Assembly: GCF_022539505.1 (NCBI RefSeq)
Contig: NC_061508.1
Location: forward strand, 59,936,033-60,000,032
DNA from: Lolium rigidum
Lineage: Eukaryota; Streptophyta; Magnoliopsida; Poales; Poaceae
DNA length: 64,000 bases
Direction: 5' to 3'
This document shows, in pieces, positions 34,288 through 44,678 of this stretch. The notes below the pieces were generated by a model. That model ran no database searches. It saw only the letters and a program-made list of their open reading frames with translations, and was not told the DNA's origin. Position 1 is the first letter of the stretch, and each line of letters starts with the position of its first letter. The position numbers and the translations under genes are program-made.

Positions 34288-35798
34288 TGATGACCCACAA
34301 GTATAGGGGGTGCATCGTAGTACCTTCGATAAATAAGAGTGTCGAACCCAACGAGGAGCAGAAGGTGTTGACAAGCAGTTTCGATGAAGGATTCACTGTA
34401 AATGCTCACAGACAAGTATTCAGGGGTTTTGATATAGCAGATGAATAAAGTACGAGTAAGTAAAATGCGAGAGAAATAATTGCAGCGAGTGGCCCAATCC
34501 TTTTTAGCACAAAGGACAAGCCGGTTTGTTTACTTATAATGACCAAACTTTCTTGAGGACACACGGGAATTTAGTCTAGTGCTTTCGCTTCATACAGCTA
34601 ATTAATCTTCATTGTTTTGATAAGTGTTGTGTCGGTGAACCTATGCTAATGCACCGCCCTTCCTAGGACTAATACATACTTGTGATTATACCCCTTGCAA
34701 GCATCCGCAAATACAAGAAAGTAATTAAGATAAATCTAACCACGACCTTAAACTGCGAGATCCTGCTATCCCTCCCGCATCGATATACCAACGGGGGTTT
34801 AGGTTTCGTCACTCCGGCAACCCCGCAATTGGCAAACGAGTACAAGATGTATTCCCCTAGGCCCATAAAGGTGAAGTATCATGTAGTCGACGTTCACATG
34901 ACACCACTAGAAGAATAACACCACAACTTAAATATCATAACATTAAATATTACTCAACCATAATTCACTACTAACATTTAGACTTCACCCATGTCCTCAA
35001 GAACTAAACGAACTACTCACGAGACATCATATGGAACATGATCAGAGGTGATATGATGATGAATAACAATCTGAACATAAACCTTGGTTCAATGGTTTCA
35101 CTCAATAGCATCAATAACAAGTAGAAATCAACACCGGGAGAGTTTCCCCTATCAAACAATCAAGATCCAACCCAAATCGTTACAGCGGTGACGAGGTGCA
35201 GCGGCGGAGATGGCGGTGATGATGATGGAGATGATGACGATGGTGATGGAGATGATGTCCAGCTCGATGACGGTGACGATGGCGTCGATTTCCCCCTCCG
35301 GGAGGGAATTTCCCCGGCGGATTCCTGCCCGCCGGAGAGCTCTTTCTCTCTCGGTGTTTTCCGCCCCGCAGAGGCGGCTGTGACTATTCGCGACTATCCT
35401 CCGGAGCTTAGGTTTTCGGGGCGAAGAAGTACGCGAAGGAGAGGAGGCCAGAGGGGGTCGTGGGCCCCCTCCTCACAAGGCGGCGCGGCCAGGGCAGGGC
35501 CCGCGCCGGCCTATGAGGTGGGCCCATGGTGGCCCTCCTCGGCTCCCCTTTCTGGCTCCCTTCGCATTCTGGAAAAGTAGGATTTTTCGTATAATTTCCG
35601 TCAATTGTTGATCTTCCGAAATACTGCATTCTGACAGCGCTTTTTCCAGCAGAATCCTGACTCCGGTGCGCGATCCTCCAATAATCATAAAACATGCAAA
35701 ATAGATGAAATAACATAAGTATTATCTCTAAATATGAAATATATCAATGAATAACGATAAATTATGATATAAAATAGTGATGCAAAATGGACGTATCA
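34288..35798 (-). mobile_element. 3' LTR (1511 bp) of a minus-strand Athila-type element
   Basis: In window orientation it runs TGATGACCCACAAG to GACGTATCA. On the minus strand it begins TGATACGTCC and ends GGGTCATCA. A second copy of identical length lies inverted at 46717-48227. It holds a GC-rich U3 block (35450-35530). CATCATCAT-like simple repeats (TGATGATGATGG, 35215-35260) lie near the middle. The polypurine tract follows at 35799-35813. Confidence 0.88.
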
Positions 35799-37600
35799 AC
35801 TCCCCCCAAGCTTAGACTTCGCTTGTCCCCAAGCGAAACTGAGCTCAGTAAACAAGACCACATGTTTATGGAGTGAAGAGTCGATAAATAAAATACGGAC
35901 AAGAGGCATCATATTAATTCACACAAGGCATTCTAGTGAACAACTTCCCAATATGATTCAACTTGAAACAAGTAAAAGGAGATCACAAATAAAGGTGCAT
36001 GGGAAATCATAATTGGTGATGGCAAACTTCGTTCTTGGTCAAAGAACATTTAACAGATTGTACTTATTTATCGAGCAGTGCTCTTATATTAAGGCTTATA
36101 GCAAAATTTGCATACTCAATCATAATAATCTTCTCATAATCATTGATAATCTTCAAAGCTATATTCATCAGATAAAACTTGTACTAAACAAGGAAGAATA
36201 AAAGGCATGATTAAATATATCACAATATAGATGGTTGGATCACAACAACTCAAATGCTTGCTTAAGATGGAGGGAAATAGGTTTACTGACTCAACATAAA
36301 GTAAAAGACAGGCCCTTCGTAGAGGGAAGCAGGGATTAAATCATGTGCTAGAGCTTTTCAAATTTTGAAATCATATAAAGAGCATAAAAGTAAAGTTTTG
36401 AGAGGTGTTTGTTGTTGTCAACGACTGGTAGCGGGTACTCTAACCCCCTTGCCAGACAAACTCTCAAAGAGCGGCTCCCATAAAGTTTTATTTTTGGTTG
36501 ACACTCCTTCCAACCTCTGCTTTCACAAACCATGGCTAACCGAATCCTCGGGTGCCTGCCAGCAATCTCATACCATGAAGGAGTGTCTTTTTATTTTAGT
36601 TTTATTTAGATGACACTCCTCCCCACCTTTGCTATCTCAAGCCATGGCTAACCGAATCCTCGGGTGCCTGCCAGCAATCACATACCATGGAGGAGTGTCT
36701 ATTTGTAAAATTACGAAAGTTAATTAATTTGGGACTGGGAACCCCATTGCCAGCTCTTTTTGCAAAGTTATTGGATAAGTGGATGAAGCCACTAGTCCAT
36801 TGGTGAAAGTTGCCCAACAAGATTGAAAGATAAAACACCACATACTTCCTCATGAGCTATAAAACATTGACACAAATAAGGGACGATAAATTTTGAATTG
36901 TTTAAAGGTAGCACATGAAGTATTTACTTGGAGTGGCGCAAAATACCACATAGTAGGTAGTTATGGTGGACACACATGGCATTGGTTTTGGGTTAAAGGT
37001 TTGGATGCACGAGAAGCATTCCCTCTCAGTACAGGTCTTTGGCTAGCAAGGTTAATTAGCAAGCATGAGAGTTGAGGGAAGCAAACAAATATACATGTGA
37101 TAGAAACAATCATGCATCTTCCTTGTAAGCACAAACAATTTTAACTTCAGAATACTAAGCTCATAGCTAACAAGAAAGAAAGATAATGAAACAACATATC
37201 TACATGTATTTGTTCTCTACTTAAACTCAAAGTGTTGTTGCTATTGACCAATGCTAAGTTTGCCAAAACCAAATAGATTTACTCAATGCTCCCAAAGTGA
37301 TACCAATACTAACAACAAGATCAATCACATAATAGAGATTGCAAACTAAAATAAGATGTGCAATATGTAAATGATAAAACTTCCCATTAATATTCCATAA
37401 CGATAACTCACACCAAGGGATACATAGATAACCAACTAAAGAGAGATACTTCCATACCGCAACACATCTTATATGATAACTTCCCTACTCATGATATGAC
37501 ACTACTTGATAATAAAAAGGTAAAAGATAGTGATGATGTGATACCGCGGCACTCCCCCAAGCTTGGAACAAACCAAGGGGATGCCAATACCGATGATGAA
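35799..37600 (-). other. Untranslated internal region of the 34.3-39.6 kb element
   Basis: It contains the polypurine tract (AGCTTGGGGGGAGT, minus strand) and AT-rich spacer. A tandem duplication with a 112-bp period lies at about 36490-36710; both units contain CTAACCGAATCCTCGGGTGC and a GACACTCCT start. No ORF of note. Confidence 0.6.
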
Positions 37601-38038
37601 TTACTCCTTCGGTGATGATGGTGGATTCTTGACAAGCTTCTCAACAAGCTCCTGAAGCTCATCAATCTTGTACATGAGGTTGTGGATCATCTCCGAATTG
37701 TGCTCGACACGGTTAAGAAGTATGTCCGACGGCGAGTCCCAACTCTTGGAGTTATTTCCCCATTCTTCAGTTTCAGGCTTCATCCTTCCTGGAGAAGATG
37801 TCTTTGGAGCTAGGTAGTGACGTGGAACTCTTCCTCCGGTGCGAATTCTTGCGCTCCTCTTTGCACTAAAAGGGTTCTCCACCACCTCGATGCTTGCAAT
37901 GGTAGCACGCGGGTATGCGCACGAGTCTTCCTCCACTTCTTCTTCATCTTCTTCCTTGACGCTCTCGTCAACCTCTTTCCACTCGGGATCTTGAATATCT
38001 TCATCCGAAAGCCCCTTGCCTTTGTTGTTGGAGACCAT
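37601..38038 (-). CDS. Post-pol ORF of the Athila-type element (145 aa), function unknown
   Basis: On the minus strand, ATG 38038 starts MVSNNKGKGLSDEDIQDPEW. The middle is very acidic (KEEDEEEVEEDSC), then come a basic patch (SAKRSARIRTGGRVPRHYL) and a C-terminal amphipathic stretch (HNLMYKIDELQELVEKLVKN) that could form a coiled coil. No signal peptide or membrane segment is visible. Position downstream of integrase is where Athila elements carry an envelope-like gene, but nothing here looks like an envelope protein. A TATA box 93-101 bp upstream suggests its own transcript. It is intact, unlike the pol next to it. Confidence 0.55.
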   Translation of the reverse strand: MVSNNKGKGLSDEDIQDPEWKEVDESVKEEDEEEVEEDSCAYPRATIASIEVVENPFSAKRSARIRTGGRVPRHYLAPKTSSPGRMKPETEEWGNNSKSWDSPSDILLNRVEHNSEMIHNLMYKIDELQELVEKLVKNPPSSPKE

Positions 38039-38130
38039 GCTGCTTCTAGATTGAAAATAGATCCTGGCAGAAACAGCTCGAAACAAAACACGTCGAGAAA
38101 ACGATATACGGACCTCCAGGAGTCCGGGGG

Positions 38131-38139
38131 GTTATATAG
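38131..38139 (-). promoter_or_regulatory. TATA box of an internal promoter between pol and the last ORF
   Basis: The minus strand reads GCTATATAACCCCC. Upstream of it is a GC-rich block (GGCCGCGCCGCCCTATGAGG, 38230-38211) that closely resembles U3 blocks of the LTRs in this window. Together they look like a second, internal promoter serving the 145-aa ORF. Confidence 0.55.
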
Positions 38140-38376
38140 CAGGAATTTTTACGAAATAAGGAAAGTACCAGGTCGAACAAGAGTCGGAGAGGGACAACGA
38201 GGGGCTCCCCTCATAGGGCGGCGCGGCCAGGCTGGGGCCTGCGCCGGCCTGTGGGGGCACGCCCTCGTGCGTCTCCTCCACTCCGTTTCGATCTCGTAAT
38301 TTTTAATATTTTCCAAAAGTTGCGAAAACATTGTTCGGAAAGTTAAACGCGGACTTTTTCTTACCAGAACTGTTAC

Positions 38377-39607
38377 CTATTCAAAGTCGAACTCTGCAGA
38401 ACCGTCAGTTTGACCTTTGATGAAAGCTTCCGGAGTTACCACTTGAATAACATCAACATCTTCATTATAAGAATCTCCAGAAATATAGTGCTTGAGTCTT
38501 TGTCCATTCACTACTTGTGTGGCATCACCTTGCAGAGAGCTAATTTTAATTGCCCCTGAATGATACACCTCCACAATGACATATGGTCCTTCCCATTTTG
38601 AGAGCAATTTCCCTGCAAAGAATCTGAGACGAGACCGATACAATAGGACTTTATCTCCAACATTAAATTCTCTTTTGATAATTCTTCTATCATGCCATTT
38701 CTTAACTTTCTCTTTAAAGAGTTTAGCATTTTCATAAGCTTCACTTCTCCATTCATCTAGAGAACTCAATTGTAGCAATCTCTTCTTACCGGCAAGTTTG
38801 AAATCTTTATTAAGTTCCCTTACAGCCCAATAAGCTTTGTGCTCTAGTTCTAAAGGTAAATGACAAGCTTTCCCATAAACCATTTTATAAGGCGACATAC
38901 CCATGGGATTTTTATAAGCAGTTCTATAAGCCCATAGTGCGTCCTTCAATTTAATAGCCCAGTTCTTTCTAGATTTATTAACAGTCTTTCCCAAAATAGA
39001 TTTAATCTCTCTATTTGATAATTCTACTTGCCCGCTAGTTTGAGGATGATAAGCGGAAGCAATTCTATGATTAATACCATACTTAGCAAGAGTTTTTCTA
39101 AAACCTCCATGAATAAAATGAGAACCTCCATCAGTCATAATATATCTAGGTACTCCAAATCTAGGAAAAATAATATCTAAAAGCATTTTTAAAGAAGTCT
39201 CACCATCAGCACTTTTTGTGGGTATAGCTTCTACCCATTTAGTAACATAATCAACAGCGACGAGTATATGAGTGTTACCTTCGAAGAAGGGAAAGGACCC
39301 ATGAAGTCAAATCCCCAACAATCGAATGGTTCAATAACAAGAGTATAATTCATAGGCATTTCATTGCGTCTGGAAATATTACCAACCCTTTGACATTCAT
39401 CACAAGATAAAATAAACTTCCTTGCATCTTTGAAGAGAGTTGGCCAATAAAAACCTGATTGTAGAACCTTTTGTGCAGTTCTATCTCCGGCGTGATGTCC
39501 TCCATAAGCACTACCATGACATTTACTCAATATCTCTTGTTGTTCATATTCGGGAACACATCTTCGCATAATACCATCCACTCCTTCTTTATATAAGTGT
39601 GGGTCAT
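38377..39607 (-). pseudogene. Athila-lineage integrase (3' end of pol), frameshifted and truncated
   Basis: On the minus strand the upper part (39581-39240) has the HHCC zinc-binding region (CHGSAYGGHHAGDRTAQ ... FILSCDECQR) and the first catalytic Asp (FDCWGFDFMGPFPSS). A one-base frameshift near 39283 separates it from the rest. The lower ORF (39186-38377) carries the second Asp (RYIMTDGGSHF), the Athila hallmark AYHPQTSGQVELSNREIKSI with the third catalytic residue, WAYRTAYKNPMGMSPYKMVY and the C-terminal domain KFLSKWEGPYVI-like block (GKLLSKWEGPYVIVEVYHSG). All three DDE residues are present. Everything upstream (gag, protease, RT, RNase H) is cut off at 39607 by another LTR. Confidence 0.85.
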
Positions 39608-40217
39608 TGATACGTCTCCAACGTATCTATAATTTCCGATGTTCCATGCTTGTTTTATGACAATACCAACATGTTTTGTTCACACTTTATATCATTTTTA
39701 TGCGTTTTCCGGAACTAACCTATTGACGAGATGCCGAGAGGCCGATTGCTGTTTTCTGCTGTTTTTGGTTCCGAAAAGGCTGTTCGGGCAATATTCTCGG
39801 AATTGGACGAAATCAACGCCAAACCTCCTATTTTTCCCGGAAGGCTCCGAACACCGAAGAAGAGTCGGAACTAACCTATTGACGAGATGCCGAGAGGCCG
39901 GGTTGCGCTTGTTTTTCTGCTTGTTTTTGGTTCCCGGAAAATTTGTTCGGGCAATATTCTCGGAATTTGGACGAAATCAACGCAAACCTCCTATTTTTCC
40001 CGGAAGAGCTCAGAGCACCGAAGGAGAGTCGGAGGAGAGCCGAGGGAGCCCCCACACCACAGGGCGGCGCGGGGTCGGGGGCCTGCGCGCGCCGGCCTAG
40101 AGTGTGAGCGCCGCCCGAGTCGGCCCACACTGCGCGCCTCTTCGCCTATAAAACCCCTTTCGACCTAAAACGCGGTACCCAGTGTGAAACTCGAGAAAGA
40201 CTCCGGGCGCCGCCACC
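39608..40217 (+). mobile_element. 5' part of an Athila-type LTR, plus strand, ending in the gap
   Basis: It starts TGATACGTCTCCAACGTATC, a U3 start of the same broad family as 52786. GTCAT precedes it as the presumed target copy. A 156-bp tandem duplication lies at 39711-40030, each unit opening GGAACTAACCTATTGACGAG. The copy stops in GGGCGCCGCCACC at the N run; the remaining ~1 kb is missing. Confidence 0.75.
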
Positions 40218-40317
40218 NNNNNNNNNNNNNNNNNNNNNNNNNNNNNNNNNNNNNNNNNNNNNNNNNNNNNNNNNNNNNNNNNNNNNNNNNNNNNNNNNNN
40301 NNNNNNNNNNNNNNNNN
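40218..40317. other. Assembly gap (100 N)
   Basis: Exactly 100 N, the usual placeholder for a gap of unknown size. The left side ends inside one LTR and the right side begins 52 bp inside another, so at least the rest of both is missing. Translated X runs across it are meaningless. Confidence 0.98.
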
Positions 40318-41436
40318 ACTTGAAGATATATACATAGAAGGAATACGTAAATCGGCCTTTTATACCAAGTTGGGCTAGATTGCCCGTGTATCTGTAACAT
40401 ATTAGATCGCATCTTAGTTTAGAAGTTAGAGTTTTACCCGTGCACGGTTTGGTGCACGCCCACATTAGAAAGTCCCCTGGACTATAAATATGTATCTAGG
40501 GTTTATGGAATAAACAACAACCAACGTTCAACCCCAAACAAATCTCGGCGCATCGCCAACTCCTTCGTCTCGAGGGTTTCTACCGGTAAGCACCATGCTG
40601 CCTAGATCGCATCTTGCGATCTAGGCAGCGTAATGCCTATCACGTTGTTCATGCGTTGCTCGTATCGAAGCCTTTTTGATGGCGAGCAACGTAGTTATCT
40701 TAGACATGTTAGGGTTAGCATTGTTCTTCGTATAATATGCTATCGTAGTGCGACCCTTGCATGTCTAGCCGCCCTTACACCTATCTTAGGTGTAGGGGTG
40801 GCACCCCGCTTGATCATCGTTTAGTAGATTCGATCCGTTACGGTTGCTCCTTGATTCTTCAAGGATTAGTTTAATATCTCGCAATAGTTAGGCCTTACAA
40901 AGGGTTGGAGGATCCGGCGGCGTGTAGGGTGTAGTTTGCTAGCCCTAGACGGGACGTTCCGAGGATCAACCTCGTGTTGGTTTTTAGGCCCCGTCTAGGA
41001 TCGGCTTACGATCACCGTACGCGAGCGCGAGGCCCAATCGTGAGTAGGATGATCCGATTATGCGGTGAAAACCCTAAATCGTCGTAGATCATATTAACTT
41101 TATCTTGATCAAGCGGGACCACCATATATTCGGACACCTTGTCCGAATCATGGGTGGATCGGCTCTTTGAGCCGATTCACGGGATAACCTGAGAGCCGAT
41201 CGAGGCTCGTATTTAATGTTTACGTGTGTGCCCTGCAGGAAACTAAGCGAGGCATCATCCACACCTTCCTGACCAGGTATAGGTCAGGTGGCACGCCCTT
41301 GCGACAGCATCGGGTGTGTGACCAGGAGGCTTTGCGGGCCGTCGCTCAGAGGGACTGGGGCCAGCCGCAGCCCTAGTTGTTCCCGGCTCTACTGTGTTGC
41401 CCGTCGCTACCCGCCGGTGGGTTTCTGACGCCAACA
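40318..41436 (+). mobile_element. 5' LTR (1119 of about 1171 bp) of a young non-autonomous Gypsy element
   Basis: It matches 45524-46641 with about nine substitutions and one 1-base indel; the first 52 bp are in the gap. TATA box CTATAAATATG lies at 40482-40492. Downstream are three hairpins in a row: perfect 14-bp arms at 40598-40628, 9-bp arms at 40654-40691 and 8-bp arms at 40776-40794. A possible splice donor CCGGTAAGC lies at 40584-40592. It ends GACGCCAACA. Confidence 0.92.
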
Positions 41437-41440
41437 CATT

Positions 41441-41458
41441 CTGGCACGCCCGGTGGGA
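41441..41458 (+). other. Putative primer-binding site
   Basis: CTGGCACGCCCGGTGGGA starts four bases after the LTR end, the normal place and length for a primer-binding site. I could not assign the tRNA with confidence. Confidence 0.55.
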
Positions 41459-41498
41459 CAAATCTTCGACATCAACCTCATCGCCGTCTACATCTGAG

Positions 41499-43169
41499 AT
41501 GGCGGAAAGCACTCCGGTCAAGTACGAGGATCTGTCTGACGAGCTCAAGAAGAAACACGGCGAGACCAAGACAGTCCTCGAGGCCGAACTCATCGGCTCC
41601 TTTGGAAAGACCCGTTCACGCGATGTCAAGCTCCATGGGAACGCACGTCCATGGCCTGGCATCAACATGGTGGATCTCAGCCACTCCATAAGGAAGCCAG
41701 AGTTCTCCTCTGGTATCAACATGGCAGGGCGTGCAAGCCGCCATGGCAAAGACGAAGCAGAAAGCAGCCACTCCCGTGGCAAGGATAAAGAGGAGGCCGA
41801 TCCACGCGACCGGCCCCAAGATGACGATAGACGGTACCTAACCGAGGAAGAAGTGGGAAGCATGCGGTATCAACGTCCACTCTCTGTACCTCCCCTCAAG
41901 GAACATGAGCAGCAGTATGACCGTCGTCGACGCTACGACGTAGATGATGGGAGGTATCGTCGTTTTGATGTAGAGGACAGAGGGTATCGTCAGCATGATA
42001 AGAACGACGACAGGTACAATCGTCATGCTAGAGGGAGGTCAAGGGAGCAGGATGACGTGGATAGGCACTGGGACTGCCCCTTCTTTAGACACTGCTGGGA
42101 TTCAGGAATGAACCGATTGCCCACAATCGGCAACTGCCCAGAATGCAAACAAAAGAAGAGGGATGCAGCTAACGTGTCCGTGTTCGAACGTCTAGGGCCT
42201 CTCCCGCCTCGGAACAGACAGGTTGAGCCTGCTCGGGTAGAAGATCTCGAGGAACTTGGGGACGATGATGAAGAAGAAGACAAGTATCATCGGCCAAGGT
42301 GGTGTCCTGACGGGCTCAGCCGTTCCCAAAAGCGAAGGGTTCAGCGACTACGTGGATTAGAGGAAGCCGAAAGGCTATACCTACACACGTTGAGGAAGGC
42401 GCGGCCTGACTTGGCCGCTAAAATTCAGCGAACCCTGGACGAAGAAGGTCGGCCACAAAGAAAAGAGTGGCGCCCCAAGCAAAGGAAAGCCGATGATGAA
42501 ACATCGGCTGGCACGAACATGGTGTTTATCCTTCCAGCGGAGTTTAGTGCTCCGAGATTTGACGAAGCACCCGTGGCACAACTCGATCGCGGCCCACGGC
42601 CGGTCATCTTCGAGAAGCCACGAGAAAAAAGCTACGAGCATCCGAAGGCCCTATACTTGCGAGGTTACATCAATGGGCAGCCTGTCAACAAGATGTTGGT
42701 AGACACCGGAGCGGCAGTTAACATTATGCCATACTCCATGCTACGTCGGTTAGGACGCTCCAGCTCGGATCTGATCAAGACAAACGTGACACTGAGCGAT
42801 TTCAACGGACAAGCATCTGACGCACAAGGTGTTCTAAGTGTGGATCTGACCGTAGGAAGGAAAACTGTCCCTACGACGTTCTTCATCGTCGACAGCAAGA
42901 GTACCTATGCTGTCCTTCTAGGGAGAGATTGGATCCACGCCAACTGTTGCATCCCATCCACGATGCACCAATGCCTGATACAGTGGGATGGAGATGAAGT
43001 AGAAGTCGTCCACGCGGATGATTCGGCCAAAATTTCAACGGCTGGCATGAATGTTTGGGAGACATCAGGCCAAGAACCACTCTCAGGCATCAATTTGGAC
43101 GACTGCGAGCGCATCGACGTGACAAAGAACGGGGTTAGGCTGGTTTTATCCACCGGCCTGACCGTGTAA
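41499..43169 (+). CDS. Gag-protease ORF of a non-autonomous Gypsy element (556 aa), capsid domain missing
   Basis: ATG 41499 (MAESTPVKYEDLSDELKKKH) is the usual gag start of this Tat-like family and lies downstream of the PBS. After about residue 45 the protein jumps to a block normally found after the capsid (GNARPWPGINMVDLSHS), so the Retrotrans_gag capsid seems to be deleted in frame. Next come a highly charged Asp/Arg-rich region, a Cys/His cluster (CPFFRHCWDSGMNRLP then CPECKQ, about residues 191-215), an acidic patch (ELGDDDEEEDK), a basic region and a retropepsin-like domain with LVDTGAAVNIMP (about residue 400) and YAVLLGRDWIHA. The ORF ends at TAA without RT. It is uninterrupted, unlike other coding DNA of nearby elements. 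The protease could be active; particle formation would need capsid from another element. Confidence 0.8.
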   Translation: MAESTPVKYEDLSDELKKKHGETKTVLEAELIGSFGKTRSRDVKLHGNARPWPGINMVDLSHSIRKPEFSSGINMAGRASRHGKDEAESSHSRGKDKEEADPRDRPQDDDRRYLTEEEVGSMRYQRPLSVPPLKEHEQQYDRRRRYDVDDGRYRRFDVEDRGYRQHDKNDDRYNRHARGRSREQDDVDRHWDCPFFRHCWDSGMNRLPTIGNCPECKQKKRDAANVSVFERLGPLPPRNRQVEPARVEDLEELGDDDEEEDKYHRPRWCPDGLSRSQKRRVQRLRGLEEAERLYLHTLRKARPDLAAKIQRTLDEEGRPQRKEWRPKQRKADDETSAGTNMVFILPAEFSAPRFDEAPVAQLDRGPRPVIFEKPREKSYEHPKALYLRGYINGQPVNKMLVDTGAAVNIMPYSMLRRLGRSSSDLIKTNVTLSDFNGQASDAQGVLSVDLTVGRKTVPTTFFIVDSKSTYAVLLGRDWIHANCCIPSTMHQCLIQWDGDEVEVVHADDSAKISTAGMNVWETSGQEPLSGINLDDCERIDVTKNGVRLVLSTGLTV

Positions 43170-44678
43170 CAAAAGCAACGTCGATGAGCAAGTATGGCGA
43201 GGCTGATCCTTGTGATCGGCCCCAAAAAGTTTATGGAGGAACATTACGAAACCTTCATCGAGCAAACAACGTGGAGGCCGATTCCAGCGATCGGCCAAAA
43301 ATATCCTCACCATCCATTCTGCCTGAATTCAGCATCGATATGATAAGCGATGGGTTTACGTCGGCTCATGAGTTGGAGGAAGCCCACACTGGTTTTATCA
43401 AGAGCCGACGTTCACAAAGAAGCGCTTTGGCTAACCATAGAGCCGATTTCAGCAGTGACTTGATAGAATCGGCTCGGGGGGCACATAGAAGGATAGAACA
43501 CGAGGATACGAATTTGAAGCGAGTCAAGATATATTCTGTGATAAAGTATGAGGGCTGATACGTGAACAAATCGGCCGTAAAAAATCCAAAAATTTTAAGC
43601 ACAGCCGATGTGCAGACATCGACTCAAGGGTGGCTCAGCGGTGCCAGTAGAAGCGAGCGGGTGACTTGGCATCCAGAGATTGTGGAGAACATCACTGGAA
43701 GTTGCGCCAGGATGCCAAAGATGATGAGCCGATAGGAGCAGCAAGGCGCAAGAGTTGAACTAGAAAAGCTCGGGGGGCAGTTCGCCCTAGAAATTCTTCG
43801 TTCTGGCAAGCCGATTTTGTTGAAATCGGCTGGCTCACTATTGTCCTCGCTCTGACTGAGGCTCGGGGGGCAGCTTGCCCTGAAGGATCCTTTGCTACAG
43901 GAAGCCGGTTTTGTTGGAATCGGCTGGCTCTGCATCACAACTTGTCTGAAGCTGATGTTGCTAAATTATCAGCTTCAGCATGCAAGTCGATTCAGCGACA
44001 AACCCAGAGCTCTGTTGAAGACACCTGCCTAAAACCAGATTGCTAGCCTATGGGGTCGGTTGTTCAGCTGTGGGGCCCTCTGCTTCTTCGCGGGAGTAGA
44101 AACGGTGAGAACTTCTTCGGCTGCTTTGAGCCGATCCGGGTTCCTCAACCTTCTTGTCAAGGATATCGGCTTTCTAAGGAAGAGAGGTGATAGGCTTTGG
44201 TGCATCCTCTCTGACATTCTCGCCTCGAGTGAGGCTCGGGGGGCAGCAGGCCTGGTGGATGCTCTGTTCGGGAGCCGATTGGGGTACCATCGGCTGATCT
44301 TTCGTCGCAACCTTCTTCACAAGATGATGAGTGTTTAAAGGAGACCATTAGGTTTGGTTGGAAGAATTCAAGGGCTTCCCTGAAGGTTTTACATTATCCA
44401 CCAGATTTCAAAATCATCAGTTGAAGAATGGAAGGGTGAATTTTAAAGGACCGATGCGTTGCTGTCGGCTCATTACGCATTGGCAAAGGAAACAAATCGG
44501 CAAGATCAGTGTGAGAGGAAATCGGCTAAAATAAGCTCAAAGGAAATCGGCAAAATCAGATTGGGGAAAGTTCTTCATTGATAGATTTCTTACATAAAGA
44601 GCTGATTGCTCTCAAAAGGAAGTGCTAGGGGATACATTGCCCCATCTACTGCTACTGGTCCTATACTAGATGTCCTAT
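43170..44678 (+). other. Internal spacer of the non-autonomous element with repeated polypurine-like motifs
   Basis: No RT, RNase H or integrase motif is present. GCTCGGGGGGCA occurs near 43476, 43769, 43861 and 44236, each like a polypurine tract. AATCGGCTGGCTC-like phrases repeat with them. Short ORFs (under 125 codons) show no domain. Confidence 0.7.

Noticed and set aside
35188..35580. 130-aa Asp/Gly-rich ORF
   Set aside because: It lies wholly within the 1511-bp LTR and comes from GATGATGATG-type repeats.
40097..40465. ORFs crossing the N run
   Set aside because: They exist only because N codons were translated as X.
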